A DNA stretch of 32,317 nucleotides. Source: an uncultured Acidobacteriia bacterium (lineage in GTDB: Bacteria; Acidobacteriota; Terriglobia; Bryobacterales; Bryobacteraceae). The notes beneath the pieces were generated by a model. The model worked only from the letters and a program-made list of their open reading frames with translations, had not been told where the DNA came from and searched no databases. The stretch covers positions 1 through 32,317 of the forward strand of contig CAIVPR010000010.1 of assembly GCA_903907865.1 (NCBI GenBank). Direction: 5' to 3'. The position numbers were made by a program, and so were the translations under genes. Shown here in pieces: positions 16,584 through 24,547 of this stretch. Each line of letters opens with the position of its first letter. Position 1 is the first letter of the stretch.

Positions 16584-18422
16584 TCAGACGTGGGTCCCCT
16601 TCAACGCCGAACTGACCGCAGTATTCATCATCAGTTCGGCCAACGCGTGCGTCGCGTCGTTCAACGCCGCGATGTGGTTCTGGATCACCTCGTGGTCGTC
16701 CGAATTCACCGCGACCATCAGCCTGTTCACAGCCGTCGTGACCGAGGCACGTTCCTCTTCCGAAAGCTGCTGCCAAGCCGGATTCCGCCGCGCCTTGTCG
16801 GTCGCGTTGAGGATATTCTCCGCCTCCACCCGGGCGCTCGCCACCTGGGCCGCGTTGAAATCCGCCTCAGCATGGTCGATCGACGCCTCGATCATAGCCT
16901 CCACCTGCTCATCGGTCAGCCCGTACGACGGTTTCACCTCCACCGACTGCTCCCGTCCGGTCCGCGCGTCGCGCGCCGTCACCTGTAGGATGCCGTTGGC
17001 GTCGATCAGGAACCGCACCTCGATGCGGGCGAAACCGGCGGGCATCGGGTCGATCCCCTTCAGGTCGAAACGGGCCAAGCTCCGGTTGTCCTTGGCCAAT
17101 TCGCGCTCGCCCTGGACCACGTGGATCAGCACATTCGTCTGGCCGTCGATTCCGGTCGTGAACGTCTCTCCGGCGCTCGCGGGAATGGTCGAATTCCGGT
17201 GGATGATCTTCGAAACCACGCCGCCGTACATCTCGATTCCCAGGGACAGCGGCGTCACGTCCAGCAGCAACTGGTCTTCCACCGTTCCTGACAAGATGCC
17301 CGCCTGCACCGCCGCTCCCAAGGCAACCACCTCGTCGGGGTTGATTTCGGTATGCGGACGCGCCCGGAACAGCACCTCCACTGCCGACCGCACCAGCGGT
17401 ATGCGCGTCGAACCGCCGACCATCACCACTTCGTCGATCTGCTCGGCCGTGACCCCCGCATCCTTCATGCAATCGCGGCAGGGCCCCAAAGTGCGGTCGA
17501 CAATGTCCTGAATGAGCCCTTCAAACAGCTCGCGGGTGATTTCGCGGTGGTAGGCCTTGCCGTTCCATTCGAACGCCAGCAGAACCGAGGGCACAAACGA
17601 AAGCTGCTCCTTGGCCCGAACCACTTCGCGCCGCAGCGTCTGGACCGCTTCACCGGAGTGCGACAGGTCGTCGCCCCATTCGGAAAGGATGTCTTCGAGC
17701 GCGATCCGCAACAGCCTATTGTCGATATCGTCGCCGCCCAAATGGGTGTCGCCGTTGGTGGCAAGAACCTCAAAGATCCCGTCGTGCAGCTTCAGGATCG
17801 AAATGTCGAAGGTGCCGCCGCCAAGGTCGTACACCGCGATGACGCCTTCCTGGCGCTTGTCGAGGCCATAGGCGAGGGCGGCGGCGGTCGGCTCGTTCAC
17901 CAGCCGCAGCACGTCCAAGCCCGCGATCCGGCCGGCATCGCGCGTGGCTTGCCGTTGGGCATCGTTGAAATAGGCCGGGACGGTGATGACGGCCTTCGTC
18001 ACCGGAGTCCCCAGCACCGCCTCGGCGTTCTTCTTGAGCTGGCGCAAAATCAAAGCCGATACTTCCGGCGGAGTGAACGTCTTCTCGCCCAGCACCACCC
18101 GGATCACTGACTCGGACCCCTCGGCGATACGGAACGGGAACAGCTTCAACTCGTCGCGGACATCCTCGATTCCCCGCCCCATCAGGCGTTTCACGGAGTA
18201 GATGGAGCGGTCGGGATGGTCGATCAGTTCTTGGCGCGCGGCGTTGCCTACAATCACTCGTCCGTCTGTGGCCAGCGAGACCACCGACGGCACCAATTTA
18301 TCGCCGTCCTCGCCGGGAATCACCTCCGGCTTGGCGAGGTTCATGTACGCGACTAGACTGTTGGTGGTGCCGAGGTCGATGCCGACCGCCGCCTCCTGCG
18401 AATCAAACTCGATCTGGAACAT
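16584..18422 (-). CDS. hscA: Hsp70-family chaperone HscA for Fe-S cluster transfer
   Basis: A 612-aa Hsp70. The ATPase domain shows GIDLGTTNS (14-22), YDLGGGTFD (198-206) and VMVGGSTRIP (about 330-340); the substrate-binding domain follows from about 385 with DVTPLSLGIEMYGG, and a helical lid ends the protein. HscA works with HscB to release Fe-S clusters from IscU by binding its LPPVK motif, which is present in the IscU here. It overlaps the end of hscB by 20 bases, so it is coupled to it, and it closes the isc operon. It lacks the C-terminal EEVD-like tail of DnaK. The context identifies it as HscA and not DnaK. No ferredoxin gene follows. Confidence 0.95.
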   Translation of the reverse strand: MFQIEFDSQEAAVGIDLGTTNSLVAYMNLAKPEVIPGEDGDKLVPSVVSLATDGRVIVGNAARQELIDHPDRSIYSVKRLMGRGIEDVRDELKLFPFRIAEGSESVIRVVLGEKTFTPPEVSALILRQLKKNAEAVLGTPVTKAVITVPAYFNDAQRQATRDAGRIAGLDVLRLVNEPTAAALAYGLDKRQEGVIAVYDLGGGTFDISILKLHDGIFEVLATNGDTHLGGDDIDNRLLRIALEDILSEWGDDLSHSGEAVQTLRREVVRAKEQLSFVPSVLLAFEWNGKAYHREITRELFEGLIQDIVDRTLGPCRDCMKDAGVTAEQIDEVVMVGGSTRIPLVRSAVEVLFRARPHTEINPDEVVALGAAVQAGILSGTVEDQLLLDVTPLSLGIEMYGGVVSKIIHRNSTIPASAGETFTTGIDGQTNVLIHVVQGERELAKDNRSLARFDLKGIDPMPAGFARIEVRFLIDANGILQVTARDARTGREQSVEVKPSYGLTDEQVEAMIEASIDHAEADFNAAQVASARVEAENILNATDKARRNPAWQQLSEEERASVTTAVNRLMVAVNSDDHEVIQNHIAALNDATHALAELMMNTAVSSALKGTHV

Positions 18423-18942
18423 TGGCTTTGTCGATTAGGTTGGCGATGTACTTCCGGCGGTTTAGGAGAGCGCGGATTTCGGCGAGGACCGACCGCTCGC
18501 CGGAAGCGTCCCATTCGGCGAACTTGGACTGCGTTTCGACGTCGATCTCGTCGCGCATGTTGACGAAGGTAGTGCGGGAGATTTCGAGTTGCTCGCGGGC
18601 GTCATCGTCCCCCATGCGCAGTTCCTCAAGCGCCATGTTGAGCTCGAAGACTTCCTCGAGGAGCTCTGGCGGAACATCCTTGGTGGACTGCTCGCCGATG
18701 TCGAAACCTTCGGCCTTGAGGACGTATTCAGCCCGCTTGACGGGATCACGTAGAGTGCGGAAGGCGTCGTTCAGGAGTGCGGAATCGTCGAGGGCCTTGG
18801 ACTGCTCCGCGGCGGACTTACGGGCGAAGAGGTCCGGATGGAGCTTGCGGCTGAGGCTGTACAAGCGGGTTTCCAACTCCTTGGGATCCAGCGCCAGACG
18901 GCGCGGAATCCCGAGGAACTGGTAGAAATCGGGGCTGGACAT
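18403..18942 (-). CDS. hscB: J-domain co-chaperone HscB
   Basis: A 179-aa co-chaperone: N-terminal J domain (about 5-78) with the HPD motif in KLHPDLFARK (near 35-37) and a C-terminal three-helix domain (about 95-175) that binds IscU. It stimulates the ATPase of HscA and delivers IscU to it. The start is ATG 18942 (MSSPDFYQFLGIPRRL), which fits the family; the longer frame to 18990 overlaps iscA and is rejected. It begins 17 bases after the iscA stop and overlaps hscA by 20 bases. Confidence 0.93.
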   Translation of the reverse strand: MSSPDFYQFLGIPRRLALDPKELETRLYSLSRKLHPDLFARKSAAEQSKALDDSALLNDAFRTLRDPVKRAEYVLKAEGFDIGEQSTKDVPPELLEEVFELNMALEELRMGDDDAREQLEISRTTFVNMRDEIDVETQSKFAEWDASGERSVLAEIRALLNRRKYIANLIDKANVPDRV

Positions 18943-18959
18943 GTTACGTCGCTCGCATC

Positions 18960-19295
18960 CTATGAGGAAAACGACGTGCCGCAGCCGCAAGCCTTCTTGG
19001 CGTTCGGGTTCTCGAACACAAAGCCGGACTGCATCAGCGACTCCTTGTAGTCCAGCGTCAGCCCGTGGAGGTAGAGCAGGCTCTTGGGGTCAATGAACAG
19101 ACGGATGCCGTCGAACTCGAAAACCTTGTCTTTTGTTCGAGGTTGCGTATCAAACTTAAACTGATAGCTCAAGCCCGAACAGCCGCCCCCGAGCACGCCG
19201 AGGCGCAATCCGCCGTCCTGCACGCCCATCTTGGAGAAGGTCGTACGGATCTTGCCGATGGCCTTCGGCGTGACGTTGATTCCCGCTTCCGCCAT
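18960..19295 (-). CDS. iscA: Fe-S cluster A-type carrier (IscA/ErpA)
   Basis: A 111-aa A-type carrier protein. The three conserved cysteines are Cys39 (GGGCSGLSY), Cys103 and Cys105 (ACGCGTSF). It accepts Fe-S clusters from the scaffold and passes them to apo-proteins. Length is normal. The stop-to-start distance from iscU is 2 bases and to hscB is 17 bases, so it is in the middle of the operon. Sequence alone does not separate IscA from ErpA; the operon position favours IscA. Confidence 0.94.
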   Translation of the reverse strand: MAEAGINVTPKAIGKIRTTFSKMGVQDGGLRLGVLGGGCSGLSYQFKFDTQPRTKDKVFEFDGIRLFIDPKSLLYLHGLTLDYKESLMQSGFVFENPNAKKACGCGTSFSS

Positions 19296-19297
19296 CG

Positions 19298-19696
19298 TTA
19301 TGCCGCCTGGGCCACGCCCTGCTTGTTGCGATAGTCGCTTATGGCCGCCTTGATGGCGTCTTCGGCGAGCACCGAGCAGTGGATCTTCACAGGCGGCAGT
19401 GCCAGTTCGTTGACGATGTCGGTGTTCTTGATGCGCAGGGCCTCATCGACCGTCTTGCCCTTGAGCCACTCGGTGGCGAGCGAGGAACTGGCGATCGCGC
19501 TGCCGCAGCCGAAGGTCTTGAACTTGGCGTCCTCAATGATGCCACTTTCGTCGTTGACCTGGATCTGGAGCTTCATGACGTCGCCGCACTCCGGCGCGCC
19601 GACCATGCCGGTGCCGACGTTGGACGACTTCTTGTCGAGCGAGCCCACGTTGCGGGGGTTGTTGTAGTGATCGAGAACCTTGTCGGAATATGCCAT
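19298..19696 (-). CDS. iscU: Fe-S cluster assembly scaffold IscU
   Basis: A 132-aa scaffold on which [2Fe-2S] clusters are built. Ligand cysteines are Cys37, Cys64 and Cys107, with the cluster-release residue Asp39 (APECGDVM). The HscA recognition motif LPPVK is at 100-104. The start ATG 19696 (MAYSDKVLDHYNNPRN) has AAGGAGA about 8 bases upstream. The longer frame to 19768 is rejected. The 76-base gap after iscS is the longest inside the operon and holds a TTCGAA/TTCGAA palindrome and a GCGACCGCAAGG-type word that may be a dispersed repeat. Confidence 0.96.
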   Translation of the reverse strand: MAYSDKVLDHYNNPRNVGSLDKKSSNVGTGMVGAPECGDVMKLQIQVNDESGIIEDAKFKTFGCGSAIASSSLATEWLKGKTVDEALRIKNTDIVNELALPPVKIHCSVLAEDAIKAAISDYRNKQGVAQAA

Positions 19697-19772
19697 TGTC
19701 GTGTCTCCTTGTTCGAAATTCGAAGTGCCGGGGACGCTTCCTTGCGGTCGCGGCTCGGCTGGAATCAAGCCG

Positions 19773-20987
19773 TTAGTGGGCGGCCCATTGGACGGTCGAG
19801 AGGTCGATGCCTTCCTTGACCATCTCGTACAGCGGGGAAAGTTCGCGCAGCTTGCCCACCACGTCGACCAGCTTGTCGGCCACGTAGTCGATCTCCTCTT
19901 CCGTGCTGAACCGACCGATGCCGAAGCGGATCGAGGAGTGCGCCAGATCGTCGCCCAAGCCCAATGCTTTCAATACATAGCTGGGTTCCAAGGTGGCCGA
20001 GGTACAGGCCGAGCCGCTCGAAACCGCCACGTCGTTGATGCCCATCAACAGCGATTCGCCTTCCACATACAGGAAGCTCATGTTGAGGTTCCCGGGGAGA
20101 CGGTGCTCCATGGTGCCGTTGATGAAGATTTCGTCGAGGCCCGCTTCCAGCTTGAAACGCAGCTTGTCGCGCAGATAGGCCATGCGCTTGGACTCCTCCG
20201 GCATTTCGAGCCGTGCGATTTCACACGCCTCGCCCAAGCCGACGATGCCCGGAACGTTCAACGTGCCCGAACGCATGCCGCGCTCGTGGCCGCCGCCGTC
20301 CATCTGCGCTGTAATCTGAACGCGCGGAGCCTTGCGGCGCACATACAGCGCGCCCACGCCCTTCGGACCGTAGAGCTTGTGGCCGGTGATCGACATGATG
20401 TCGATGTTGTCCCGGTTCACGTCCACCGGGACCTTGCCGACGGCCTGCACGGCGTCCGTGTGGAACAGAACGCCCCGCTCGCGGCAGATCTTGCCGATCT
20501 CGCGTATAGGCTGGATCACGCCTATTTCGTTGTTGGCGTACATGATGCTCACGAGGATGGTCTTGTCGGTGATGGACTCGCGCAGCATGTCGAGGTCGAT
20601 CAGGCCGTCGCCCTGCAGCGGCAGGTAAGTCACACGGCAACCGCCCTTTTCGAGCTTCTTGCAGGTGTCGAGCACGGCTTTGTGCTCGGTGGCGGCGGTG
20701 ATGATATGGTTGCCCTTTTCGGCATACATCTCCGCAACGCCCTTGATGGCGAGGTTGTTGGACTCGGTGGCACCGCTGGTGAAGATGATTTCCTTCGCCG
20801 TGGCACCAACCAGGTCGGCGATCTGCTTGCGAGCCTTGTCGACGGCGGCCTCGGCGGCCCAGCCAAACTCGTGGTTGCGGCTCGCGGCGTTGCCGTAAAG
20901 CTCGGTGAAGTAGGGCAGCATCGCGTCGAGCACGCGGGGGTCCATGCGGGTCGTCGCGTGGTTGTCGAGATAAATGGGCAGCTTCAT
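19773..20987 (-). CDS. iscS: Cysteine desulfurase IscS
   Basis: A 404-aa PLP enzyme that removes sulfur from cysteine for Fe-S clusters and tRNA thiolation. PLP residues are His102, Asp178, Gln181 and Lys204 ([11 protein letters not shown]); the catalytic loop cysteine is Cys328 in SSGSACTSA, the long-loop group I type. The C-terminal region ([15 protein letters not shown]) is the part that binds IscU in relatives. Length equals the E. coli protein. The ATG 20987 is 19 bases after the iscR stop. Confidence 0.97.
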   Translation of the reverse strand: MKLPIYLDNHATTRMDPRVLDAMLPYFTELYGNAASRNHEFGWAAEAAVDKARKQIADLVGATAKEIIFTSGATESNNLAIKGVAEMYAEKGNHIITAATEHKAVLDTCKKLEKGGCRVTYLPLQGDGLIDLDMLRESITDKTILVSIMYANNEIGVIQPIREIGKICRERGVLFHTDAVQAVGKVPVDVNRDNIDIMSITGHKLYGPKGVGALYVRRKAPRVQITAQMDGGGHERGMRSGTLNVPGIVGLGEACEIARLEMPEESKRMAYLRDKLRFKLEAGLDEIFINGTMEHRLPGNLNMSFLYVEGESLLMGINDVAVSSGSACTSATLEPSYVLKALGLGDDLAHSSIRFGIGRFSTEEEIDYVADKLVDVVGKLRELSPLYEMVKEGIDLSTVQWAAH

Positions 20988-21006
20988 AGTTTTCTCGGAT
21001 TCTTCG

Positions 21007-21492
21007 TCAAACGGCTTGATGCGACGTATTTGTCGCGGGATGCAAATGAACCGGGTTGAGCGGGATCGGCAGGGGCGTCAGCTTGACGGCGGCCGGCTCG
21101 GCCAAATCGGTGATGGTGAAACGGTCGAGCACATCGAGGATGGCCTCGTGGACGCGGCGCAGCGGCTCGCGGACCGTGCAGTTGTCGGACTGGTCGCAGG
21201 TGCTGTGCTCGGTGAAACAGTGGGTCAGGATCACGGGGCCGTCGATGGCGCGGACCACTTCGAGCGCGGAGATGCGGCGCGGGTCGCGGGCCAGCTTGTA
21301 GCCACCGTTGGTACCGGAGACGGAAACCAGGATCTTGGCGCGGGTCAACTGCTGGAGGACCTTGGCGAGCAGGGTGACCGGGAGGCTGTAGAGGTCGGCG
21401 ATGTCCTTGGCGCTCGCGGTAGCCGTCGGAAGGGACGCCAAGTGTCGCAGGGCGATCAGTCCGTAGTCGGCTTTTTTGGTCAGCTTCAGCAC
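21007..21492 (-). CDS. iscR: Rrf2-family Fe-S-sensing repressor, IscR-like
   Basis: A 161-aa winged-helix repressor. The start [19 protein letters not shown] is the Rrf2 N-terminal helix; I chose GTG 21492 because the frame upstream to 21555 crosses the promoter. The cluster-binding cysteines are in [17 protein letters not shown] (about 91-107): three Cys with x6 and x5 spacings, whereas E. coli IscR has x5 and x5, and His follows later (RRVH). So it may also be read as a SufR/Rrf2 variant. The first gene of the isc operon; a matching operator covers the predicted transcription start, so it should repress its own operon when loaded with [2Fe-2S]. Confidence 0.9.
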   Translation of the reverse strand: MLKLTKKADYGLIALRHLASLPTATASAKDIADLYSLPVTLLAKVLQQLTRAKILVSVSGTNGGYKLARDPRRISALEVVRAIDGPVILTHCFTEHSTCDQSDNCTVREPLRRVHEAILDVLDRFTITDLAEPAAVKLTPLPIPLNPVHLHPATNTSHQAV

Positions 21493-21502
21493 TTTTCGAT
21501 TG

Positions 21503-21555
21503 AGGACTCTTTTAGTCCTGTATCCAGAATAGCGCTGGTAGGGGGCTGGCGTCAA
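21503..21555 (-). promoter_or_regulatory. isc operon promoter with IscR type-1-like operator
   Basis: On the minus strand TTGACG (21555-21550) and TATTCT (21531-21526) are 18 bases apart. The expected start near 21519 is covered by an inverted repeat AGGACT-AAAAG-AGTCCT (21519-21503). Its core GACTAAAAGAGTC matches the IscR type-1 pattern GACTRWWWYAGTC at all but one position, and it is preceded by ATAC as in the consensus ATAS. This predicts autorepression by holo-IscR. Confidence 0.75.
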
Positions 21556-21582
21556 GCGGGGGGTGCGGAGGTAGTCAAGTCC

Positions 21583-21969
21583 CTACCCCGCAAGATGGCA
21601 GCCATGACCCGAGGACTTCGCCGTCCCTGGATGATGCAAATAGCCGCGGACCAAAATGAACCTCAACGGGCGGCCGGTTAGGTCAGAACGACGGAAGTAT
21701 AGCTGGGCGGGAATTCGGATTTGCTGGGCATCGGCTTGCCGACTGCGGCTCTTTTCGCGTAGCCGGGAGATCACCTCGCTGCGCATGATCGGCGTGACAC
21801 GACCCGCAGCGATGTCGTCGTAACGACTGTTTAGCATGTTCCGGACCTCGGCCAATTCGACTGAGTAGATGGCCATGGCATCTTCAATGAATTGATTTGC
21901 AGTACGACCGGACTCAACCACCAGACGGACCAAAGGCGACTGCAATTCCGTACCCAAGTTAATTTCCAT
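21583..21969 (-). CDS. Orphan ParD-like antitoxin with aberrant C-terminal extension
   Basis: A 128-aa frame. Residues 1-78 (MEINLGTELQSPLVRLVVE ... GRTANQF ... EVISRLREKSRSRQ) align with the ParD-like antitoxin at 16185-16409: both have the strand-helix-GR-helix start and the RxxxxxxAxGRxT..SEVxxRL pattern before the C-terminus. Relatives are normally 70-90 aa. The remaining 50 residues (from about 79) are low in similarity to any family and rich in R, H and G; they look like read-through of a non-coding or decayed region. In another frame the 3' end reads RVMAAILRGRDLT, which resembles a ParE C-terminus. No intact toxin follows. It has a CGGAGG ribosome site before ATG 21969. It may be a decayed module with only the antitoxin kept. 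Confidence 0.6.
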   Translation of the reverse strand: MEINLGTELQSPLVRLVVESGRTANQFIEDAMAIYSVELAEVRNMLNSRYDDIAAGRVTPIMRSEVISRLREKSRSRQADAQQIRIPAQLYFRRSDLTGRPLRFILVRGYLHHPGTAKSSGHGCHLAG

Positions 21970-22022
21970 TCGGTGCCTCCGTTCAGAATATCGAAATAGG
22001 GGTGGCCGCGTAAACTGGGGGC

Positions 22023-22529
22023 ATGGCGACGACGGAAACGAACTGGTATGGAGTGAAGATGCTTTTCCGGATTGTGGCCGAAGGTAGACCGACGGAGAGG
22101 GGCCCGGACTACGACCCGAAATCGACGCTAGTCGAGGAACGCGTGATCCTGTTCCAAGCCACTTCGCCTGAAGATGCCATTCAGCAGGCGGAAGAAGAGG
22201 CGCGCGAGTACTGTGGCCTCGAATTGGTAAACGGCTACGGCCAGACGATCCGGACGAGGTTCCTCGAAGCCCTCGACGCGTACGAACTCCCTTGCGGTAC
22301 GCAGCCAAGCAGGCGCTGCGAGGTGTATTCTTCCACACGGGTCGTGCCGAGGTCGGTTACAGACGAGACCGTCGTGAATCGCTTGATGGGGCCAACCGAG
22401 CGTGGGCGGAACAAACGGCGCAAATTTGCTGACGGTGAGATCATGACCGCCGCATTCTCATCCGCCGCGAGTGCGGACACCGATGAAGCCAACAGTGCGC
22501 GCGGAACGACGGGACCGTGTGACGAGTAG
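22023..22529 (+). CDS. DUF4288 protein
   Basis: A 168-aa protein with a DUF4288-like core: NWYGVKMLFRIVAEGRP (7-23), VEERVILFQATSPEDAIQQAEEEAREY (37-63), and a region RFLEALDAYEL (about 79-89) followed by VYSSTRV and a VNRLMGP segment (about 100-125). The function of the family is unknown; it often sits near immunity or toxin-antitoxin genes. A short insert LPCGTQPSRR (around 89-98) interrupts the expected run before VYSS and resembles the translated form of the CTTGCGGT repeat word seen at 19735-19757. The last 40 residues are low complexity. TAAACT at 22011-22016 ends 6 bases before ATG, so a leaderless message is likely, though a GGGGG run also precedes it. Confidence 0.72.
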   Translation: MATTETNWYGVKMLFRIVAEGRPTERGPDYDPKSTLVEERVILFQATSPEDAIQQAEEEAREYCGLELVNGYGQTIRTRFLEALDAYELPCGTQPSRRCEVYSSTRVVPRSVTDETVVNRLMGPTERGRNKRRKFADGEIMTAAFSSAASADTDEANSARGTTGPCDE

Positions 22530-22543
22530 GTCGGCAAACCCAA

Positions 22544-23053
22544 TCAATCCAAAACGGCGCTGAGCGGCATCTCGATCCCAGCCGCCCGCAGGACTCCATC
22601 AACGGGCTCAACCATCTGGCCCGGCTTCGCGATCCAAGCGCGGCGGCGGCGCGGGTCGATCAACCAGCACACCGGAACCCCAATCTCGAAGTAGTCGTCC
22701 ACGCGGTCCATGAGTTCGCGCATGGTGTCGTCTTTGGAGAGGATCTCTACGCACAGTTCGGGAGGCTGGCGAATAATCGACTCGTCCGGGGCATCCTCGG
22801 CGAGCAGGCAGACATCGGGAATACGGAATCTGTTCCGCTTTACTTGGACCCGTTGCTCGGGAAGAAGGCGCTCGCGCAGGGCGGGATAGTTCATCAGCAG
22901 AAAGAACAACACCTCGCGTTGGGTACGGCTGTGATCTTTTTCCCCGAAATTGCGCTCCAACACTTCGCCGTCAACGTAGTCGCAGTCCGGCCGATAGGTC
23001 GTGCGGAGGTACTCCTCGACCGATAACAACACCGCTACCCCTGCCGCAGACAT
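22544..23053 (-). CDS. Uma2-family (DUF820) putative PD-(D/E)XK protein
   Basis: A 169-aa protein of the Uma2 family, with a restriction-endonuclease-like fold. The family start VLLSVEEYLRTTYRPDCDYVDGEVLERN (about 7-34) is clear; the candidate catalytic residues are Asp in RIPDVCLL (about 78) and Glu in LCVEILSKDD (about 97) with Lys two positions on. The family is abundant in Cyanobacteria and Acidobacteria and has no settled role; it may be linked to mobile DNA. I chose ATG 23053, as the longer frame to 23290 overlaps zapA. It converges with the DUF4288 gene, 14 bases apart, and lies 88 bases downstream of zapA on the same strand with no obvious terminator between. Confidence 0.85.
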   Translation of the reverse strand: MSAAGVAVLLSVEEYLRTTYRPDCDYVDGEVLERNFGEKDHSRTQREVLFFLLMNYPALRERLLPEQRVQVKRNRFRIPDVCLLAEDAPDESIIRQPPELCVEILSKDDTMRELMDRVDDYFEIGVPVCWLIDPRRRRAWIAKPGQMVEPVDGVLRAAGIEMPLSAVLD

Positions 23054-23141
23054 GCCCCATCGTACCTCGGAACCAAGACGGCCACCAGAAACACGAACCC
23101 CGGCCACACGGCCCGTAAGACCGGTGGCGCAGCATACTCCC

Positions 23142-23444
23142 CTACAGAATTTCGTCCAACATCCGCGCAAGCCTTCCAGCGTCGAGTCCCGATTTCCCCT
23201 GTGTCGATTGCTGGGCTTCCTTCGCTTCCGCCAACCGGGTCTCTGCAGTCCTGAGCTTATCGGCCATGTGGAGGCTGGCCAAAACGGCAACGCGGGCCGA
23301 ATCTCCCGATCCGGCCCGCGCTGCGATCATCGTCATCAACTCATCCAGTTCCCGTGCGATGGCCTGAACCTGGCTCTCGTCACCATCCGTCAGGACTGTG
23401 TAGACCTGGTTGAAAATGTGTACGCGTACAGGCTTTTTCGCCAT
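23142..23444 (-). CDS. zapA: Cell-division protein ZapA
   Basis: A 100-aa ZapA protein. The N-terminal domain starts KPVRVHIFNQVYTVLTDGDE (4-23) and continues with the VQAIARELDELM helix; the C-terminal coiled coil includes ARVAVLASLHMADKLRTAETRL (about 50-71). ZapA binds FtsZ filaments and bundles them at the division site. Length is normal. The usual neighbours in other bacteria (pheS-pheT upstream) are replaced here by a coiled-coil gene and rplT. The start ATG 23444 is 25 bases after the coiled-coil gene stop. Confidence 0.9.
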   Translation of the reverse strand: MAKKPVRVHIFNQVYTVLTDGDESQVQAIARELDELMTMIAARAGSGDSARVAVLASLHMADKLRTAETRLAEAKEAQQSTQGKSGLDAGRLARMLDEIL

Positions 23445-23469
23445 CTCGGAACCTCAAGAACTGCCGGAA

Positions 23470-23856
23470 CTAGTCGTTGCCGAGTTGGTCAATCTGGCCG
23501 AGGAGGCCTTCCAACCGGTTCCGAACCTTCTGGCGCTCGCTCTGCAACGCTTGCAGTTGGTCGGCGAGTTTCTGGTTGGAGGTTTGCGCCTCTTCCCAAG
23601 CCGCCATCGTGTCCGCCAACTCCTTCGAAGAAGCTTCCTTCTCCGCCAGCAGGGCGTCCCGTTCGGCCTCGAGCGCTTCCTTTTCGGCACGGAGGCTCTT
23701 GACGAGCGACACGGCCTTGAGAATACGGGCTTCGAGGTAAACGAAGGCGTCCGCGTCCGGATCCTGAACTGCCTCTGCAGACTCTAGGTCTGCAGAGGCA
23801 ACCTCGGCCTGTCCGGCATCGTGCTCGTTGGAGTCCAACAGCAATTCCTCGGACAT
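23470..23856 (-). CDS. Coiled-coil protein, possibly ZapB-like
   Basis: A 128-aa acidic protein with a disordered N-terminus (1-35) and a long coiled coil (about 45-125) with heptads of Leu and Ala (ILKAVSLVKSLRAEKEALEAERDALLAEKEA). No catalytic motif is present. In the gene order it sits directly between rplT and zapA, where it could be a ZapB-type partner of ZapA. That is inference from context and shape only; coiled coils cannot be assigned by sequence. The start ATG 23856 is 9 bases after the rplT stop, with AGAGG close to it. Confidence 0.7.
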   Translation of the reverse strand: MSEELLLDSNEHDAGQAEVASADLESAEAVQDPDADAFVYLEARILKAVSLVKSLRAEKEALEAERDALLAEKEASSKELADTMAAWEEAQTSNQKLADQLQALQSERQKVRNRLEGLLGQIDQLGND

Positions 23857-23865
23857 GGCCTCTGC

Positions 23866-24252
23866 TTACGCCTCGACCGGCTTCTGCGCGGCCGCCGCGA
23901 GGGCTGCCTTGACACGGTCGGCGATGGCGCGGAACTGGTCCAAGCTGTCGGTCGCGGTGGCGGCCAGCACCTTGCGGTCCAGTTCGATCCCGGCCAGCTT
24001 CAAGCCGTGCATGAACTGGCTATAGTTCAAGCCGACCGTTTCCTGGGATGCCGCGCCGATGCGGACGATCCACAGCGACCGGTAGGTGCGCTTCTTCTGC
24101 TTGCGGCCCGTGTAGGCGAACTTCAGGGCGCGTTCAACCGCTTCCTGCGCCGAGCGGTACAGCTTGCTCTTCGTTAAAAAATACCCCGACGCGAGTTCCA
24201 GTGTCTTGGAACGATTCGCGCGGCGTTTAGTACCTCTTTTTACTCTGGGCAC
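23866..24252 (-). CDS. rplT: 50S ribosomal protein L20
   Basis: A 128-aa ribosomal protein L20: [25 protein letters not shown] (1-25), [19 protein letters not shown] (about 47-65) and [22 protein letters not shown] (about 75-96). It binds 23S rRNA early in assembly and, in other bacteria, represses its own operon. It is about 10 residues longer than usual through a tail rich in Ala ([10 protein letters not shown]). The start is GTG 24252, with GGAGAG upstream. It follows rpmI after 100 bases. Confidence 0.97.
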   Translation of the reverse strand: MPRVKRGTKRRANRSKTLELASGYFLTKSKLYRSAQEAVERALKFAYTGRKQKKRTYRSLWIVRIGAASQETVGLNYSQFMHGLKLAGIELDRKVLAATATDSLDQFRAIADRVKAALAAAAQKPVEA

Positions 24253-24352
24253 GTTTCTCTCCTATGATGATGTGTCTGGTGCGACCCGTTTTGGGACGCG
24301 GCGGCTATTCGGGCACGTGCGGTGGCCCGTTCACACGCTGTTTTTGTTCTGG

Positions 24353-24547
24353 CTAGTACGGAATCATCCGCGCCAACTTCGCCTGGTCCGAATCATCGGC
24401 CACGACGGAGCCGTGCAGCTTGTTCTTCCGCTTGCGGGACTTGGACGTGAGGATGTGCCGGGCGAACGCGTGCTGCCTGACAATCTTTCCCGTCCCGGTT
24501 TTTTTGAACCGTTTCGCAGCCCCTTTGTGGGTCTTGAGTTTTGGCAT
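24353..24547 (-). CDS. rpmI: 50S ribosomal protein L35
   Basis: A 64-aa ribosomal protein L35 ([20 protein letters not shown]...; [16 protein letters not shown]). It is a small basic protein of the large subunit. The start ATG 24547 matches the family; the longer frame to 24610 is rejected. In most bacteria infC lies upstream; here the upstream gene is a divergent membrane protein, and rpmI has its own promoter and a leader of about 100 bases. Confidence 0.96.
   Translation of the reverse strand: MPKLKTHKGAAKRFKKTGTGKIVRQHAFARHILTSKSRKRKNKLHGSVVADDSDQAKLARMIPY

Noticed and set aside
19680-21059. 459-codon plus-strand open frame
   Set aside because: Antisense to iscS, which has all catalytic residues; the composition (many His, Ala, Val, Asp) is typical of a shadow frame.
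21985-21990. TATTCT as -10 box of the orphan antitoxin
   Set aside because: The start would fall inside its ribosome site; the nearby GATATT is as likely, so no promoter is called.
23054-23141. 6S RNA next to zapA
   Set aside because: The gap is only 88 bases, too short for 6S RNA, and no matching long hairpin is seen.
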